Below are positions 7,267-15,339 of a stretch of DNA of 23,318 nucleotides, piece by piece. Location of the stretch: the IMG/VR virus record IMGVR_UViG_3300010391_000103, positions 1 through 23,318 of that record; one strand, 5' to 3'. Position numbers and translations under genes: made by a program. The notes beneath the pieces were generated by a model, which saw only the letters and a program-made list of their open reading frames with translations, was not told where the DNA came from and made no database searches. This DNA is from a virus. The stretch's first letter is position 1. The number at the start of each line of letters is the position of its first letter.

Positions 7267-7839
7267 TTACTCCCTGCCCGTGCGGGCTGCGCGGCGACCA
7301 CCGGAGGCGCTCGCGGACTCGGCCGCTCCGTCTCCCTCCTCGTCTTCCTCGGCCGGCTTCTGGCCGAAGACGACACGCCGAACGATCGCGTCCGCCGCCG
7401 TTGCGGACTCGGACCATTCCCCGTCCTCCGTCTCGGTCCCGGTGCCCGGCCCGGCGCCCTTCACGGCGCTGCGGCCTCCCGTTTCCTTGCGGAGGGAGTC
7501 GAGGAACGTCTTCTCGCCGAGGATCGCCTTCCCGATCGACTCGGCCGTGACGACGATCCCGTCGCAGGCCGCCAGGATTCGCTCCCGGCTCACCTTCGGG
7601 AGGCCGCTCTTTTCGAGGGCGGCCTGGGCGACGCCGCGGCTCTCGGCGGAGGCGACCTTTTTCCGCAAGGTCTCCGTCTCGGCCCTCGCCGCGTCGCGCT
7701 CCTTAGTCGCGGCCTCCGCCGCGGCCTTCAGCGACTTCCCCTCCTCGCTGGCGCGGAACTGCACGATCGTCTCGGCGGCGAGTTCCTGAACCAGCGCGGG
7801 GAAGTTCGCCTCGAGATCGGCGAGTGTTTTCGGGTCCAT
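7267..7839 (-). CDS. Possible nested scaffold protein (internal start)
   Basis: An in-frame ATG at 7839 (residue 204 of the protease gene) is preceded by GGAG about eight bases upstream. It falls exactly where the protease domain ends and the coiled-coil scaffold begins (MDPKTLADLEANFPALVQEL). A separate 190-residue scaffold would be made, as lambda Nu3 is made from within gene C. The 200 or so residues are rich in Ala, Glu, Lys and Arg, with a predicted coiled coil at about 30-80 of the nested product. This is inferred from start signal and domain boundary only. Confidence 0.5.
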   Translation of the reverse strand: MDPKTLADLEANFPALVQELAAETIVQFRASEEGKSLKAAAEAATKERDAARAETETLRKKVASAESRGVAQAALEKSGLPKVSRERILAACDGIVVTAESIGKAILGEKTFLDSLRKETGGRSAVKGAGPGTGTETEDGEWSESATAADAIVRRVVFGQKPAEEDEEGDGAAESASASGGRRAARTGRE

Positions 7840-8448
7840 CTTTTCGTCTCCGTCCGACTGGGTGCTCTCGGCGAGGCTGCCCGTGGTAGCAGGTTCCGTC
7901 ACGATGTCAACCGACCGCACCTTCCGGACGTGCTGGATCGTTCCAGACGCCTTGTCCAGGGTGAGGTGGTGGAAGGGAGAGATTCCGATGAGGCCGGGGA
8001 ACTCCGAGGCGATGGAGAGGACGCGCATGGCCCGGTCCGTTTTCCCCAGGCGGATGTCCGCCCTGATCCTCTTCGTGGTCGGGTCCCATCGCGCATTCTC
8101 GGTGACGCCGACGAGGTCCTCCGTGTCTCGGACCTTCTTCCCGCGAACGGCGTCGAGATCGTGGTCGACGAAGACGCGCACGCCCCCGTACTTCGGTGCC
8201 TCCCGCTCCATGAGAGCCTCCGGGAAGCGGTACCGCACGCCGCCCTCGTCGTTGCGGGAGATCGGCCCGAGGATCGCCACGTCCTTGAGGACGTTCCCGT
8301 CGATGGCGAATTCCGCGGCCCGCTTCTCCTCGCCCTTCTTCGGATCGGCCCTCGACTCGGCCAGAACGAGGAGAGCCTCGTAGACGCCCTCCTCCTCCGG
8401 CTCCTTGGCTTCGGCAAAGGCGTCGGTCTGGAACAATTCCGGCCGCAC
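7267..8448 (-). CDS. Prohead protease with C-terminal scaffold domain
   Basis: This 393-residue reading starts at GTG 8448, with no strong ribosome binding site nearby. The N-terminal half resembles phage prohead serine proteases: FVDHDLD (residues 93-99) carries a likely catalytic His, GLIGISPFHH (152-161) a candidate Ser at 157, and RSVDIVTEPATTGSL (178-192) matches the conserved 'sVdiV..Pa...s' block. From about residue 204 the protein becomes a charged Ala/Glu/Lys coiled coil, then an acidic low-complexity end, as expected for a scaffold. Proteases of this type degrade the scaffold and trim the capsid protein. The fusion of both functions in one gene, upstream of the capsid gene, is well known in phages. 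Codons before 8448 also look protein-like but offer no start. Confidence 0.82.
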   Translation of the reverse strand: MRPELFQTDAFAEAKEPEEEGVYEALLVLAESRADPKKGEEKRAAEFAIDGNVLKDVAILGPISRNDEGGVRYRFPEALMEREAPKYGGVRVFVDHDLDAVRGKKVRDTEDLVGVTENARWDPTTKRIRADIRLGKTDRAMRVLSIASEFPGLIGISPFHHLTLDKASGTIQHVRKVRSVDIVTEPATTGSLAESTQSDGDEKMDPKTLADLEANFPALVQELAAETIVQFRASEEGKSLKAAAEAATKERDAARAETETLRKKVASAESRGVAQAALEKSGLPKVSRERILAACDGIVVTAESIGKAILGEKTFLDSLRKETGGRSAVKGAGPGTGTETEDGEWSESATAADAIVRRVVFGQKPAEEDEEGDGAAESASASGGRRAARTGRE

Positions 8449-8493
8449 GGCAAGGTGGTACTCGCCAGCCCGAGAGGAGTCAAGCGCGGCGGA

Positions 8494-9618
8494 TCAGTAG
8501 CCGAGGGACGCGATCAGGTCGCGCACCGCCCCTCCGAACCGACTCTTCAGGTCGGCGAGGGAGAGGATCGAACCGTGCGAGACGAAGTCGCCGAGGTCGA
8601 GGAGACCCTTCTTCCAGAGCGAGTACCGCGTCGCGCCGAGAACCTCCTTCTGCACTCCGGCGGGTTGCTTCGAGACCCAGGAGTCGAAGGTGACGCGGCT
8701 CGGCACGTCGGGCCGGCCCGGAGAGCCGGACGCCCTCTTCTCCCCGACGAGTGGGAAGTCGTCGAAGACGGGCACGTAGACGCACCGGCAGTTGAGGTGC
8801 CGCGGAAGGCGAGGCCGATCTCCGTCCTCCGGGAAGACCTCTCCGTCGTCTGGGGCACAGATCGGACAGGTCCGATCGTCGAGCGTGGCGACGTATTGGA
8901 CCTTCGCGATCAGGTCGGTGTTCTGGTCGAAAAAGTCCTCGGTGACCTGCGCGCTCCTCTCGGCGAGGGCCGTACGCGCGAGCGTTTCGAGGTCCGGCCC
9001 GAGGTCGCCGAAGAGGTCGGCCAGGGCGCGTTCCGCGGCGGCGACGCCGGCCCCCTCTCCCTGAAGCCGCGCCAGGAGGGCGTCGGCCTTGTCGGTGACG
9101 TCGAACGAGAACTTCGCCCTCCATCGGTCGAGGCCGCGGCCGAGAGCCTTCACGTTCCCGAGCGCGGCGAGGGTCGCGGGCTCGGGCCGGGCCAGGACAC
9201 CCGCGGCCAAGTCCTTCGGAGAGGCGACGGCGCGCACCGCGTTGAAGACGGCCCCGTTCACGAGGCGCGCCTGTTCTCGGCCCAGGACTTCGGCCCCGGC
9301 CTGGATCGTGGCGGAGGCGCCGTTGAGTGCCACGGCCAGGGCGCGGTTCACCGCATCGAGCAGGCTCGCGCGCAGGCCGGGCGTGAGGTCTTCCCCGCCG
9401 GAGTCCCGAATGGCCCGGATCTGCGCGAGGAGCCCGCGCTTCGCGTCGAGGAGGGCCGTCGCGACTCGGTCCGCGACGTCGTTTTCGAAGCCGATCCCCG
9501 CCACGCGCGCGCGCAGGAGGGCGTTGAAGACCTTGTCGTTGAGAGAGTCCGCAGGCGAGACGAACGGCTGCGCCTCGGCGGCCCTTATCCGGGCGCGGAG
9601 GGCGAGGCTAGAAGCCAA
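8494..9618 (-). CDS. Minor head (head morphogenesis) protein, Mu F/SPP1 gp7-like
   Basis: The best start is TTG 9618, eight codons inside the end of the portal gene, giving 374 residues. Upstream in-frame residues are an Arg-rich shadow of the portal gene. The diagnostic block is TLDDRTCPICAPDDGEVF, followed by LPRHLNCRCVYVPV (roughly residues 245-290), the 'tl.d.rtc..C...dG......P..Hp.CRC...p' motif of the head morphogenesis family. The Cys and His residues may bind a metal. The N-terminal two thirds is helical and Ala-rich. Members of this family are minor capsid proteins needed for procapsid assembly near the portal, and the gene follows portal directly. Exact start is the main uncertainty. 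Confidence 0.8.
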   Translation of the reverse strand: MASSLALRARIRAAEAQPFVSPADSLNDKVFNALLRARVAGIGFENDVADRVATALLDAKRGLLAQIRAIRDSGGEDLTPGLRASLLDAVNRALAVALNGASATIQAGAEVLGREQARLVNGAVFNAVRAVASPKDLAAGVLARPEPATLAALGNVKALGRGLDRWRAKFSFDVTDKADALLARLQGEGAGVAAAERALADLFGDLGPDLETLARTALAERSAQVTEDFFDQNTDLIAKVQYVATLDDRTCPICAPDDGEVFPEDGDRPRLPRHLNCRCVYVPVFDDFPLVGEKRASGSPGRPDVPSRVTFDSWVSKQPAGVQKEVLGATRYSLWKKGLLDLGDFVSHGSILSLADLKSRFGGAVRDLIASLGY

Positions 9619-11119
9619 AGCGCCGGGCCATCGCTCTCGGCGCCGGCCTCTTTGTGGCGCCCTTCTTCGGCGCTCCCTTCCCGTTCCCGCCCTTCTCCTC
9701 CTCCGGCTGGTCCTGGGGTGCGCCCTCTTCCGGCATGGGCGACCCGGTCTCCGGCGGGCCAAGCCCCATCTCCCTCTCCCTCTCGATCCGCGCCCTCTCG
9801 CCGTCGACGCCCTCCCACTCGAAACCCATCTCGTCGCAATAGGTCTGCCGCGAGATCGCGCCGCGGTCCCGGGCGGAGGCGAGAGCCTGGGAGTCGTCGT
9901 TGCGGTCCCTTCGGATGATCGGCGAGGGAGTGACCTTGATCTTTTCCTCGTGGAACCACGCCAGCATCTTCGTGAGGCGTCGGGCGATCCGGCTCTGAAG
10001 GGACTTGAAGAGGTGGTGGGCGGGCGACTCCGCGACGATGGTCGAGGAGTAGTTCGAATTCGAGGCGTCCATCACGACGAGGTACTCGGGCAGGGAGACG
10101 GCCGAGGCGATGCGGAGGACGAGGACGCGCCAGTCCTCCCAGACGTCGCCGCTCCCGATGTTCAGGGAGGGGAAGTGCCACGTCACGTTCCCCTTGTCGA
10201 AGAACATCGTCCCGGGCGGGGGGAGTTTCTGCCACTTCACGTCCTTGGCTTCCTTGTCCGCGCTGGTCCCGCTCGGCCCCTGCGCCTGCCGGATCACGGG
10301 GAAGCGGGCGCGGACGAAGTTGAGCCAGTACCTATTCTCCGCGAACTTCTCGATCTGGTTCAGCGGAACGATCGCGGGGAAGAGGAGGGGCGCGGCGTGG
10401 ATCTGCCGGCAGGGCCGGCGGAAGGAGACGTGAATCACGTCGTCGGGATGGACCCAGACCCCGTGCGCTCCCGTCGTGGCGAGGAGGTAGCCCCAGACCT
10501 CTTTCGAGTCGTCGGGGTTCGTCGCGATCTCCGTCACGGCGAAGGGGTCGAGGATTCGAAACGACTCGTAGGAGCGTTCCGCATCCGAGTCGGGCCGCTT
10601 CGTGGGGCGCCTCTCTCCCAGGGGCCGGAATTCGTAGCCGACGATGAAGGACTCGCCGAAGAGGGCGGTGGTGTAGACCATCTCCTCGATCGCCTCGTGG
10701 AGGTCCACCTCCTCGGCCCAGGCGTCGAACTCTTCCTTGGCCCCGTCGTCCGCAAGGTCGAAGGAGAAGCCGGGGCCGGAGATGAAGTAGCAGTAGTTGT
10801 TTACGATGTTTGTCGCGATCGGGTTCCGGTGGACCATGCCTCCCAGGAGGCGGAGAACCTGCCAGCGGTCCGTGAGGGCGATCCCTCCGTAGGCGAAGGA
10901 CCCGCCTCCGTTGAGGGCGATCCATCCGAGGTCTTCCTGCTCCGTGAGGACGTCGAGGTCTTCGCTCGGGCCGATGACCGTGGTTCCAGAGGGGTCCCAC
11001 AGGATCGACTCCTGCGTCGCTAGGAAGGCGGGGCTCGTCTCGCGCCGGACCGAAGGGAGGAGGTAGCGGTCGTACTCGCCCCGGCCGACGCGCGCGGGAA
11101 GGGTCTCGATTCTTTTCAC
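9608..11119 (-). CDS. Portal protein
   Basis: This 503-residue protein starts at GTG 11119, overlapping the terminase TGA as GTGA. It contains the expected mixed alpha/beta pattern: NPIATNIVNNYCYFISGPGF near residue 110, then a helical wing segment, a region with DDVIHVSFRR, and NQIEKFAENRYWLNFVRARF followed by RIASAVSLPEYLVVMDASNSNYSST, the conserved 'lgvP...l.......n.ss' block before the long crown helix. The C-terminus is Pro/Glu/Lys-rich. The portal forms the dodecameric ring through which DNA enters. Position directly after the large terminase and before the minor head gene is canonical. Confidence 0.88.
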   Translation of the reverse strand: MKRIETLPARVGRGEYDRYLLPSVRRETSPAFLATQESILWDPSGTTVIGPSEDLDVLTEQEDLGWIALNGGGSFAYGGIALTDRWQVLRLLGGMVHRNPIATNIVNNYCYFISGPGFSFDLADDGAKEEFDAWAEEVDLHEAIEEMVYTTALFGESFIVGYEFRPLGERRPTKRPDSDAERSYESFRILDPFAVTEIATNPDDSKEVWGYLLATTGAHGVWVHPDDVIHVSFRRPCRQIHAAPLLFPAIVPLNQIEKFAENRYWLNFVRARFPVIRQAQGPSGTSADKEAKDVKWQKLPPPGTMFFDKGNVTWHFPSLNIGSGDVWEDWRVLVLRIASAVSLPEYLVVMDASNSNYSSTIVAESPAHHLFKSLQSRIARRLTKMLAWFHEEKIKVTPSPIIRRDRNDDSQALASARDRGAISRQTYCDEMGFEWEGVDGERARIEREREMGLGPPETGSPMPEEGAPQDQPEEEKGGNGKGAPKKGATKRPAPRAMARRFGF

Positions 11120-12828
11120 GTCAGGTCGCCGGAGAGATCCTGCGGCCAGCCTTCGTCGGCCACAAGCGCCTTTTCGATCTTGCGCGTTTCGCCCCGGGTC
11201 GAGAGGGCGTCGGCGCGGTCCTGGGGCCAGTCTCGGCCCGGGTCCTCCTCGGGAAGGGAGGTGCCGGCGACCTCGTTGTACGCCGCGGCGTGCGCGAAGT
11301 GGTCCGCGCCAGAGGACTCGTACCGAGCCTCCTCGTTCCCCTTCGCCTCGTTCATCTGGACGACCCTCTGAAGGGCGCGGTGGTGCGGCATGTACTCCGC
11401 GGGGGCGTCCCGGGGCACGCCCACGCGCCGCGCCATGAAGCGAGAGACGACCTTGTCGAGGATCTCCGTCCGGTTGATCGAGACGGTCCCGTTCTCGGGG
11501 TGCCACCGGATCGCCTCTAGCATTCCCTTCGCGTAGAAGGCGAGCCAGACGCTGTTGCCCAGGCGGTTCTGAAAGGCGCGCGCCGCCTCGGTGTTCGGGT
11601 TCGCGTCGACCACGATCGAGCGGGGCCGGAAGCGACGGACGAGGTCGTAGATCTCGTCGAAGTTCCGGACCACGCGAGCGAGGAGGACGTTCTTGAATCC
11701 GTCACCGGCCCAGGAAGAGACCTCGACGAAGTGGTGGTTCACGCCCACGTCGACGCCGAAGGTGACGGGGACGCCGCGGGGCGGGCCGGGCGCGCTCTCC
11801 GAGAGGCCGGCCCGGAAAGCGTCCTCGACCATGCCGTCGTCGATGCGGACTCCGGCCGGGACGTAGGGCTCCGCCGCGCATGAGCGCCAGAACTCGGCGA
11901 CGGCCTCGGGGCGCCCTTGCGCCTCGCGCCAGCGCCGCGCGTGATCGGCCGCGGTCCGAACGGGCGAGAGGAGTTGCGGGACGTGGTAGCCGCGGAGCTC
12001 GGCCGACGGGCGATCGGGTTCCCACCATCCCCGGTCCACGGCGTCTCGCTTCTGCTCCTCGGTCCACCTCGAGCCGCAGGCGAGGCAGCGCCAGGCGACC
12101 TCGGAAGCGGATGCCATGAGGTCCCCGTCGAGAGAGTCGGGGAATCGCAGAGGCTCGCCGGAAGAGCACCGAGCACACGGCACGCGCCATCGACGACGAT
12201 CGGAGGCGAGGAAGGCCGCGTCGATGCCGAGTCCCGGAAGACTCGGCTTCGAGATGTCGATCCGCGTCCACCACGCCTGCCCGCCGAGGCGCTGCGATGC
12301 GAGCTCGACCGAGCGGTCGGCCATCAGATCGTATTCGTCGAGGATCACGAGGGCGACGGGGATCGAGGTGAGGCCCGCCTCGGACTGGGCACCGCGGAGG
12401 TAGAGGTTCGCCTGGCCGGCACGCTTGTGATGCACGTTGTCGGTCGCGCGGAAGAGATGAGCGAGCGCGGGCGAGGTCTCGAGCGTGCGGGCGAAGCGGC
12501 CGGCCGAGAAGTCTCGCACATCCCCATCGGTCGGCATCGCGTAGAGCACGTCAAGGTTGTGGGCCGCGAGGGCGTGGAAGGCCCGGTTGAGCGCCGTCTC
12601 GGAGAGCCCGACTTGGGTTCCTTTCTCGACGACGATGCGGGGTCCTAGGTCGTCGTGGATCGCACGCAGGTATTCGCGGCCGAGGAATCCGTAGGCGACG
12701 AGGACGCCTCGCTCGTCCACGATGGTCCGGCGTCTCGAGGCCCACGCCGAGGGGAGAAGCGCGTCCTCGAGGAGGTCGAGTGAGGCGGGAGAGTAGCCGG
12801 CAAAGAGATCCTCGACGCGCAGGTCCAC
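11116..12828 (-). CDS. Terminase large subunit, GpA-like
   Basis: Starting at GTG 12828, 11 bases after the upstream stop, it has 570 residues. The ATPase half shows a variant Walker A, EKGTQVGLSE (68-77), and Walker B VILDEYDLM (161-169). A likely zinc site has Cys218, Cys221, Cys248 and Cys251, as in GpA-type subunits. The nuclease half has GVDVGVN (358-364) and IVVDANPNT (405-413), consistent with the RNase H-like metal-binding acids. GVD plus 'YAMPTDGDVRDFS' also match the GpA family by eye. The enzyme drives DNA into the procapsid and cuts genome ends. The reading frame stays open upstream of 12828, so a longer N-terminus overlapping the previous gene cannot be ruled out. Confidence 0.88.
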   Translation of the reverse strand: MDLRVEDLFAGYSPASLDLLEDALLPSAWASRRRTIVDERGVLVAYGFLGREYLRAIHDDLGPRIVVEKGTQVGLSETALNRAFHALAAHNLDVLYAMPTDGDVRDFSAGRFARTLETSPALAHLFRATDNVHHKRAGQANLYLRGAQSEAGLTSIPVALVILDEYDLMADRSVELASQRLGGQAWWTRIDISKPSLPGLGIDAAFLASDRRRWRVPCARCSSGEPLRFPDSLDGDLMASASEVAWRCLACGSRWTEEQKRDAVDRGWWEPDRPSAELRGYHVPQLLSPVRTAADHARRWREAQGRPEAVAEFWRSCAAEPYVPAGVRIDDGMVEDAFRAGLSESAPGPPRGVPVTFGVDVGVNHHFVEVSSWAGDGFKNVLLARVVRNFDEIYDLVRRFRPRSIVVDANPNTEAARAFQNRLGNSVWLAFYAKGMLEAIRWHPENGTVSINRTEILDKVVSRFMARRVGVPRDAPAEYMPHHRALQRVVQMNEAKGNEEARYESSGADHFAHAAAYNEVAGTSLPEEDPGRDWPQDRADALSTRGETRKIEKALVADEGWPQDLSGDLT

Positions 12829-12839
12829 GGCACCCGGCT

Positions 12840-13331
12840 CTACCAGAGCGGCGAGGCCGATGCGAGCCGATCTCCGTTTCGGCCCCGCGGCCGCACGATG
12901 GTCCAGGTCGAGGGACCGAAGTCGAAGGGAACTTGGAGCGAGCGGTAGAAGGCGCCGACGCGAAGCCGCAGATCCATCGAACCGCGGCGCGCGAAGAGGC
13001 CGAAGAGGTTCGCCACCGACGCTGCCTCGGCCTCGAAGGAGCAGGCGAAGAGAGGAGTCCGCCACGCGAGCGAGAGGCCCGGAGTCGAGAGTTGCGCGTT
13101 GAGGGAGAGCATCCCGATTCGCTGATCGTCGCGGCGCGTCCCGGCGAGTACCCACCACCGCACGTCCTCGGACGCGAGCCGTCCCGCCCACGCTCCGAGA
13201 TCCTCGATCGCGATGGAAGGATCGTAGACGCACTCGACGACGGGCCAGGGGATGCCCGCGCGGACCTCCGGACCGAAGCGCACCGAGGGAGTCGGGAGGG
13301 CTAGGAGGACGGGATCGTTTCGCTGCTGCAT
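12840..13331 (-). CDS. Unknown protein between the terminase subunits
   Basis: This 163-residue protein starts at ATG 13331, overlapping the end of the small terminase gene by 31 bases. It begins MQQRNDPVLLALPTPSVRFG. Middle segments alternate hydrophobic and charged residues (VVECVYDPSIAIEDLGAWAG, VRWWVLAGTRRDDQRIGMLS). It has two cysteines and several Trp residues and looks soluble. The frame is well supported because neighbouring frames give Arg/Pro-rich junk. No motif is recognised. Being embedded between the terminase subunits suggests a packaging or late-regulation role, which is only inference. Confidence 0.65.
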   Translation of the reverse strand: MQQRNDPVLLALPTPSVRFGPEVRAGIPWPVVECVYDPSIAIEDLGAWAGRLASEDVRWWVLAGTRRDDQRIGMLSLNAQLSTPGLSLAWRTPLFACSFEAEAASVANLFGLFARRGSMDLRLRVGAFYRSLQVPFDFGPSTWTIVRPRGRNGDRLASASPLW

Positions 13332-13924
13332 GGGGGATTCCCGTTCGGTGCCGTTCCTCCATTCCCGGAGGGAAGGGCGAGAGGGCGAGGAGCGAGAGCG
13401 GCGGACCGCGCGCGCGCGAAGGCGGCGCGGAGATCGTCGGGCGGGATCTTCTCGAGCCGCTCGATCAGCGAGGAGAGATCCGAGAGCGCGCGTCCGGCGC
13501 TCGCGCCCGTGCCGAAGTTGACGCTCTGCTGGCGGTTGTCGATGAAGACGTTCGCGAGGCCGTAGCCGAGAAGTTTCGCCTGGCTGTTTGCGATCTCGGC
13601 GACCTTCGCGTAGTCGGGAGGGGTGCGATCCATCGCCTTGCGGATCGCCCAGTCCATTCGCTGCATGTTCAGGACGAGCCGGCGGTGCCCCTTCCCCTCC
13701 TCCCACCGGAGCCAACGACGCTGAACGAGGTTGATGTCCCTCCGCACCAACCGGCTCGAGACGCCCATCTGCCGCGCCACGTCGAGCGCGATGCGGAACC
13801 GAGCCTCCCCGCGAAGAAGAAGTTCCTCGACGAGTCGCCGGCGCTGACGGCGCAGATCCGGGTGAACCGGCGCAGAGTTTTCGGAACTGCTCGGAAAGTC
13901 GCTTCGGCGAGCCGGCGTCGTCAC
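13301..13924 (-). CDS. Terminase small subunit-like DNA-binding protein
   Basis: This 207-residue protein starts at GTG 13924 with GGAAG about 11 bases upstream. An N-terminal helix-turn-helix is visible at about residues 46-70: ALDVARQMGVSSRLVRRDIN. The middle (RRLVLNMQRMDWAIRKAMDR) is helical and would mediate oligomerisation. NSQAKLLGYGLANVF at about 108-126 matches a 'a..Lr...a.llGl' segment frequent in small terminases. The C-terminus is Ala/Pro-rich. It lies two genes upstream of the large terminase and next to a gap with short direct repeats that could be its binding sites. A general regulator with a similar fold is the alternative. Confidence 0.7.
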   Translation of the reverse strand: MTTPARRSDFPSSSENSAPVHPDLRRQRRRLVEELLLRGEARFRIALDVARQMGVSSRLVRRDINLVQRRWLRWEEGKGHRRLVLNMQRMDWAIRKAMDRTPPDYAKVAEIANSQAKLLGYGLANVFIDNRQQSVNFGTGASAGRALSDLSSLIERLEKIPPDDLRAAFARARSAALAPRPLALPSGNGGTAPNGNPPCSSETIPSS

Positions 13925-14111
13925 CGAGGCATCTTCCGTCCCGGCCGAGGGACATGCAAACTTCGCCCGAGCGGAAGAGGCGGAAAGAGGCGAAGGACGG
14001 AGGTTACGGAGGGCGACTTGCGAAATGGGCGCGCGGTTGCTATCGCGGGCGCGCTACCGGGGATCGAGCGGGCCGTCGGGGTGCTCCGGAGGTAACGAGG
14101 TAACAATCAGA
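13925..14111. repeat. Non-coding gap with short direct repeats (packaging or regulatory site candidate)
   Basis: This 187-base gap before the small terminase gene contains the plus-strand repeats CGGAGGTTAC (13998-14007), CGGAGGTAAC (14087-14096) and CGAGGTAAC (14096-14104). No convincing minus-strand promoter was found by eye. A 61-codon minus frame across it (13921-14106) is Arg/Pro-rich and looks non-coding. The place next to the terminase genes is where cos or pac sites often lie. Confidence 0.4.
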
Positions 14112-14471
14112 TCAGCGGGTTTTATCCCCGTGGAGTGAGCCGCGCTGGATCTCGGTCTGCCGGACGATCTCCTTCAGGGTTCCAGCCCGATCGAACATGA
14201 GGACGAGAGAGCGTCCACTCACACCCCGGCCGAACGCCCAGCGCCCGTGAACCCACGCCAGGAAGTGATCGCCTGGCTCCCACGATGGAGGATTCCCGTC
14301 ACTCAAGTAGGACTGCCGGTGCGTCGGGGGACGGCCGAGGAGGATCGCGGCTTCGGCCTCGGTCGTGATGCCGGGCTTCAGGTCCGCGACCGCATCGGCG
14401 CGGTAGGGGCGGCCCACGGAGACGCAGGCCGCGAGCACGAGGACCAGGACGACGATGGCGGTTCGGTTCAC
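14112..14471 (-). CDS. Lipoprotein with BamE/SmpA-like domain
   Basis: This 119-residue protein starts at GTG 14471, overlapping the upstream TGA as GTGA. It begins MNRTAIVVLVLVLAAC: a short basic N-terminus, a hydrophobic core and a lipobox LAAC with Cys16 as the predicted lipidation site. After it, DLKPGITTEAEAAILLGRPP (about residues 30-49) matches the 'l.pGmt..ev...lG.P' opening of the SmpA/OmlA (BamE) fold. A Trp-containing strand and LMFDRAGTLKEI follow, like the fold's last strand. It would sit on the periplasmic face of a membrane. BamE-like folds are typical of diderm bacteria. Phage lipoproteins can block superinfection, which is inference here. It is the last gene before the gap preceding the packaging genes. 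Confidence 0.7.
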   Translation of the reverse strand: MNRTAIVVLVLVLAACVSVGRPYRADAVADLKPGITTEAEAAILLGRPPTHRQSYLSDGNPPSWEPGDHFLAWVHGRWAFGRGVSGRSLVLMFDRAGTLKEIVRQTEIQRGSLHGDKTR

Positions 14472-15073
14472 GCGACGGTCTCCTTTCGTTTCGTCAGGGG
14501 CTTGGGGAGGTAGTCGTCGACCTCGGTCCAGACGATGCGACTCCGTTCGTCCTCCGGAATCCACCCAGCCCTGCTCTCCGGAGTGATCGGGACAGCGACC
14601 TGGAGCTGCGCTCGCCACGCTCTCCACGGCTTCCGGTCGGCTCGAGCGTGGACCTCGCAGGCCCATCCGAAGCGGATGAGTTCTTCGGCTCGCGCGCCCA
14701 TCTTCTTGCGGCGTGCGGCGACGTTCGTGAGGGTGGTCACGGAGACGAGGAGGTGGCGCTGGCCCGCGTAGAAGGTAGCCGCCGGAGTGTCAAGGATGAT
14801 CCGCCCCGGCTCCCAGTTCGCCGGATTCCAACTCGGGGTTTCCGGGATGGACTTCTTCACGACGAACCTCGGCACGTCCGAGGCGGGCAACTTCCACGAG
14901 ACGAGGAGATCGGCGACTCCGAAGAAGTCGGCCGAGGTCATGATCCAGTCGTCCTTGCCGGGGCCGATGCGGACCATCTTCATCGGGGCGCGCAGGACGA
15001 GCGCACCCGCGGCCTCGAACTGGCGCTGGCGTTCGAGTTCCAGGCGGTTCCCCTTCGCGCGCGTGCCCTTCAT
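14468..15073 (-). CDS. Putative PD-(D/E)XK-type nuclease (Holliday-junction-resolvase-like)
   Basis: This 201-residue protein starts at ATG 15073 in an ATGA overlap. It begins MKGTRAKGNRLELERQRQFE, resembling the 'KG...E.e....L...G..v.r' opening of Hjc/RecB-like nucleases. The next block, SADFFGVADLLVSW (about residues 46-59), fits the catalytic 'D.fG..Dl' strand. Later, RHLLVSVTTLTNVAARRKKM fits the strand where phage members have 'fiQvTt...s.R..K' in place of a classic E-x-K. An insertion of roughly 40 residues separates the two blocks. It may act on DNA junctions or ends during replication or packaging. The fold call is moderate, and activity is unproven because the E/Q residue is not evident. 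Confidence 0.5.
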   Translation of the reverse strand: MKGTRAKGNRLELERQRQFEAAGALVLRAPMKMVRIGPGKDDWIMTSADFFGVADLLVSWKLPASDVPRFVVKKSIPETPSWNPANWEPGRIILDTPAATFYAGQRHLLVSVTTLTNVAARRKKMGARAEELIRFGWACEVHARADRKPWRAWRAQLQVAVPITPESRAGWIPEDERSRIVWTEVDDYLPKPLTKRKETVA

Positions 15074-15339
15074 TTTCCTCTCCACGCTCGCCAGCATCCG
15101 ATGAGCTCTTCGAGGTTTTCGTCGGTCCGTTTCGCGTTCCACTCCTCGAGGGCGGCGAGGAACCAGTCGCGGGTAAATCGCTTCACGTCATCGCGTCCCT
15201 TCGCGGTCGCGGCCGCACGGATGAGGCGGATCTCGGCGGCGCGTTCGGGCGTCATCGCCCCGAGGTAGGCGCCACCGGATGCGGCTCGCATAGGAGTGAG
15301 GTGTTTCCTCTTACCGAGGCCCAAGGGGACGCCGGTCAT
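15070..15339 (-). CDS. Small unknown protein
   Basis: This 89-residue protein starts at ATG 15339 (ATGA overlap with the preceding gene). It begins MTGVPLGLGKRKHLTPMRAA. The rest is helical and charged, for example TPERAAEIRLIRAAATAKGR and DWFLAALEEWNAKRTDENLE, with Trp-rich ends (GCWRAWRGK). There is one cysteine and no membrane segment. I recognise no family. It is translationally coupled to the nuclease-like gene downstream, also by ATGA. Confidence 0.65.
   Translation of the reverse strand: MTGVPLGLGKRKHLTPMRAASGGAYLGAMTPERAAEIRLIRAAATAKGRDDVKRFTRDWFLAALEEWNAKRTDENLEELIGCWRAWRGK

Noticed and set aside
7930-11023. Long plus-strand open frames (about 660 and 640 codons)
   Set aside because: They are antisense to the protease, minor head and portal genes, are rich in Arg, Pro and Gly, and have no recognisable motifs. 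Such frames are common opposite GC-rich genes.
13921-14106. Minus-strand frame of 61 codons in the gap before small terminase
   Set aside because: It is Arg/Pro/Ser-rich, begins with TTG, has no ribosome binding site and spans the repeats.
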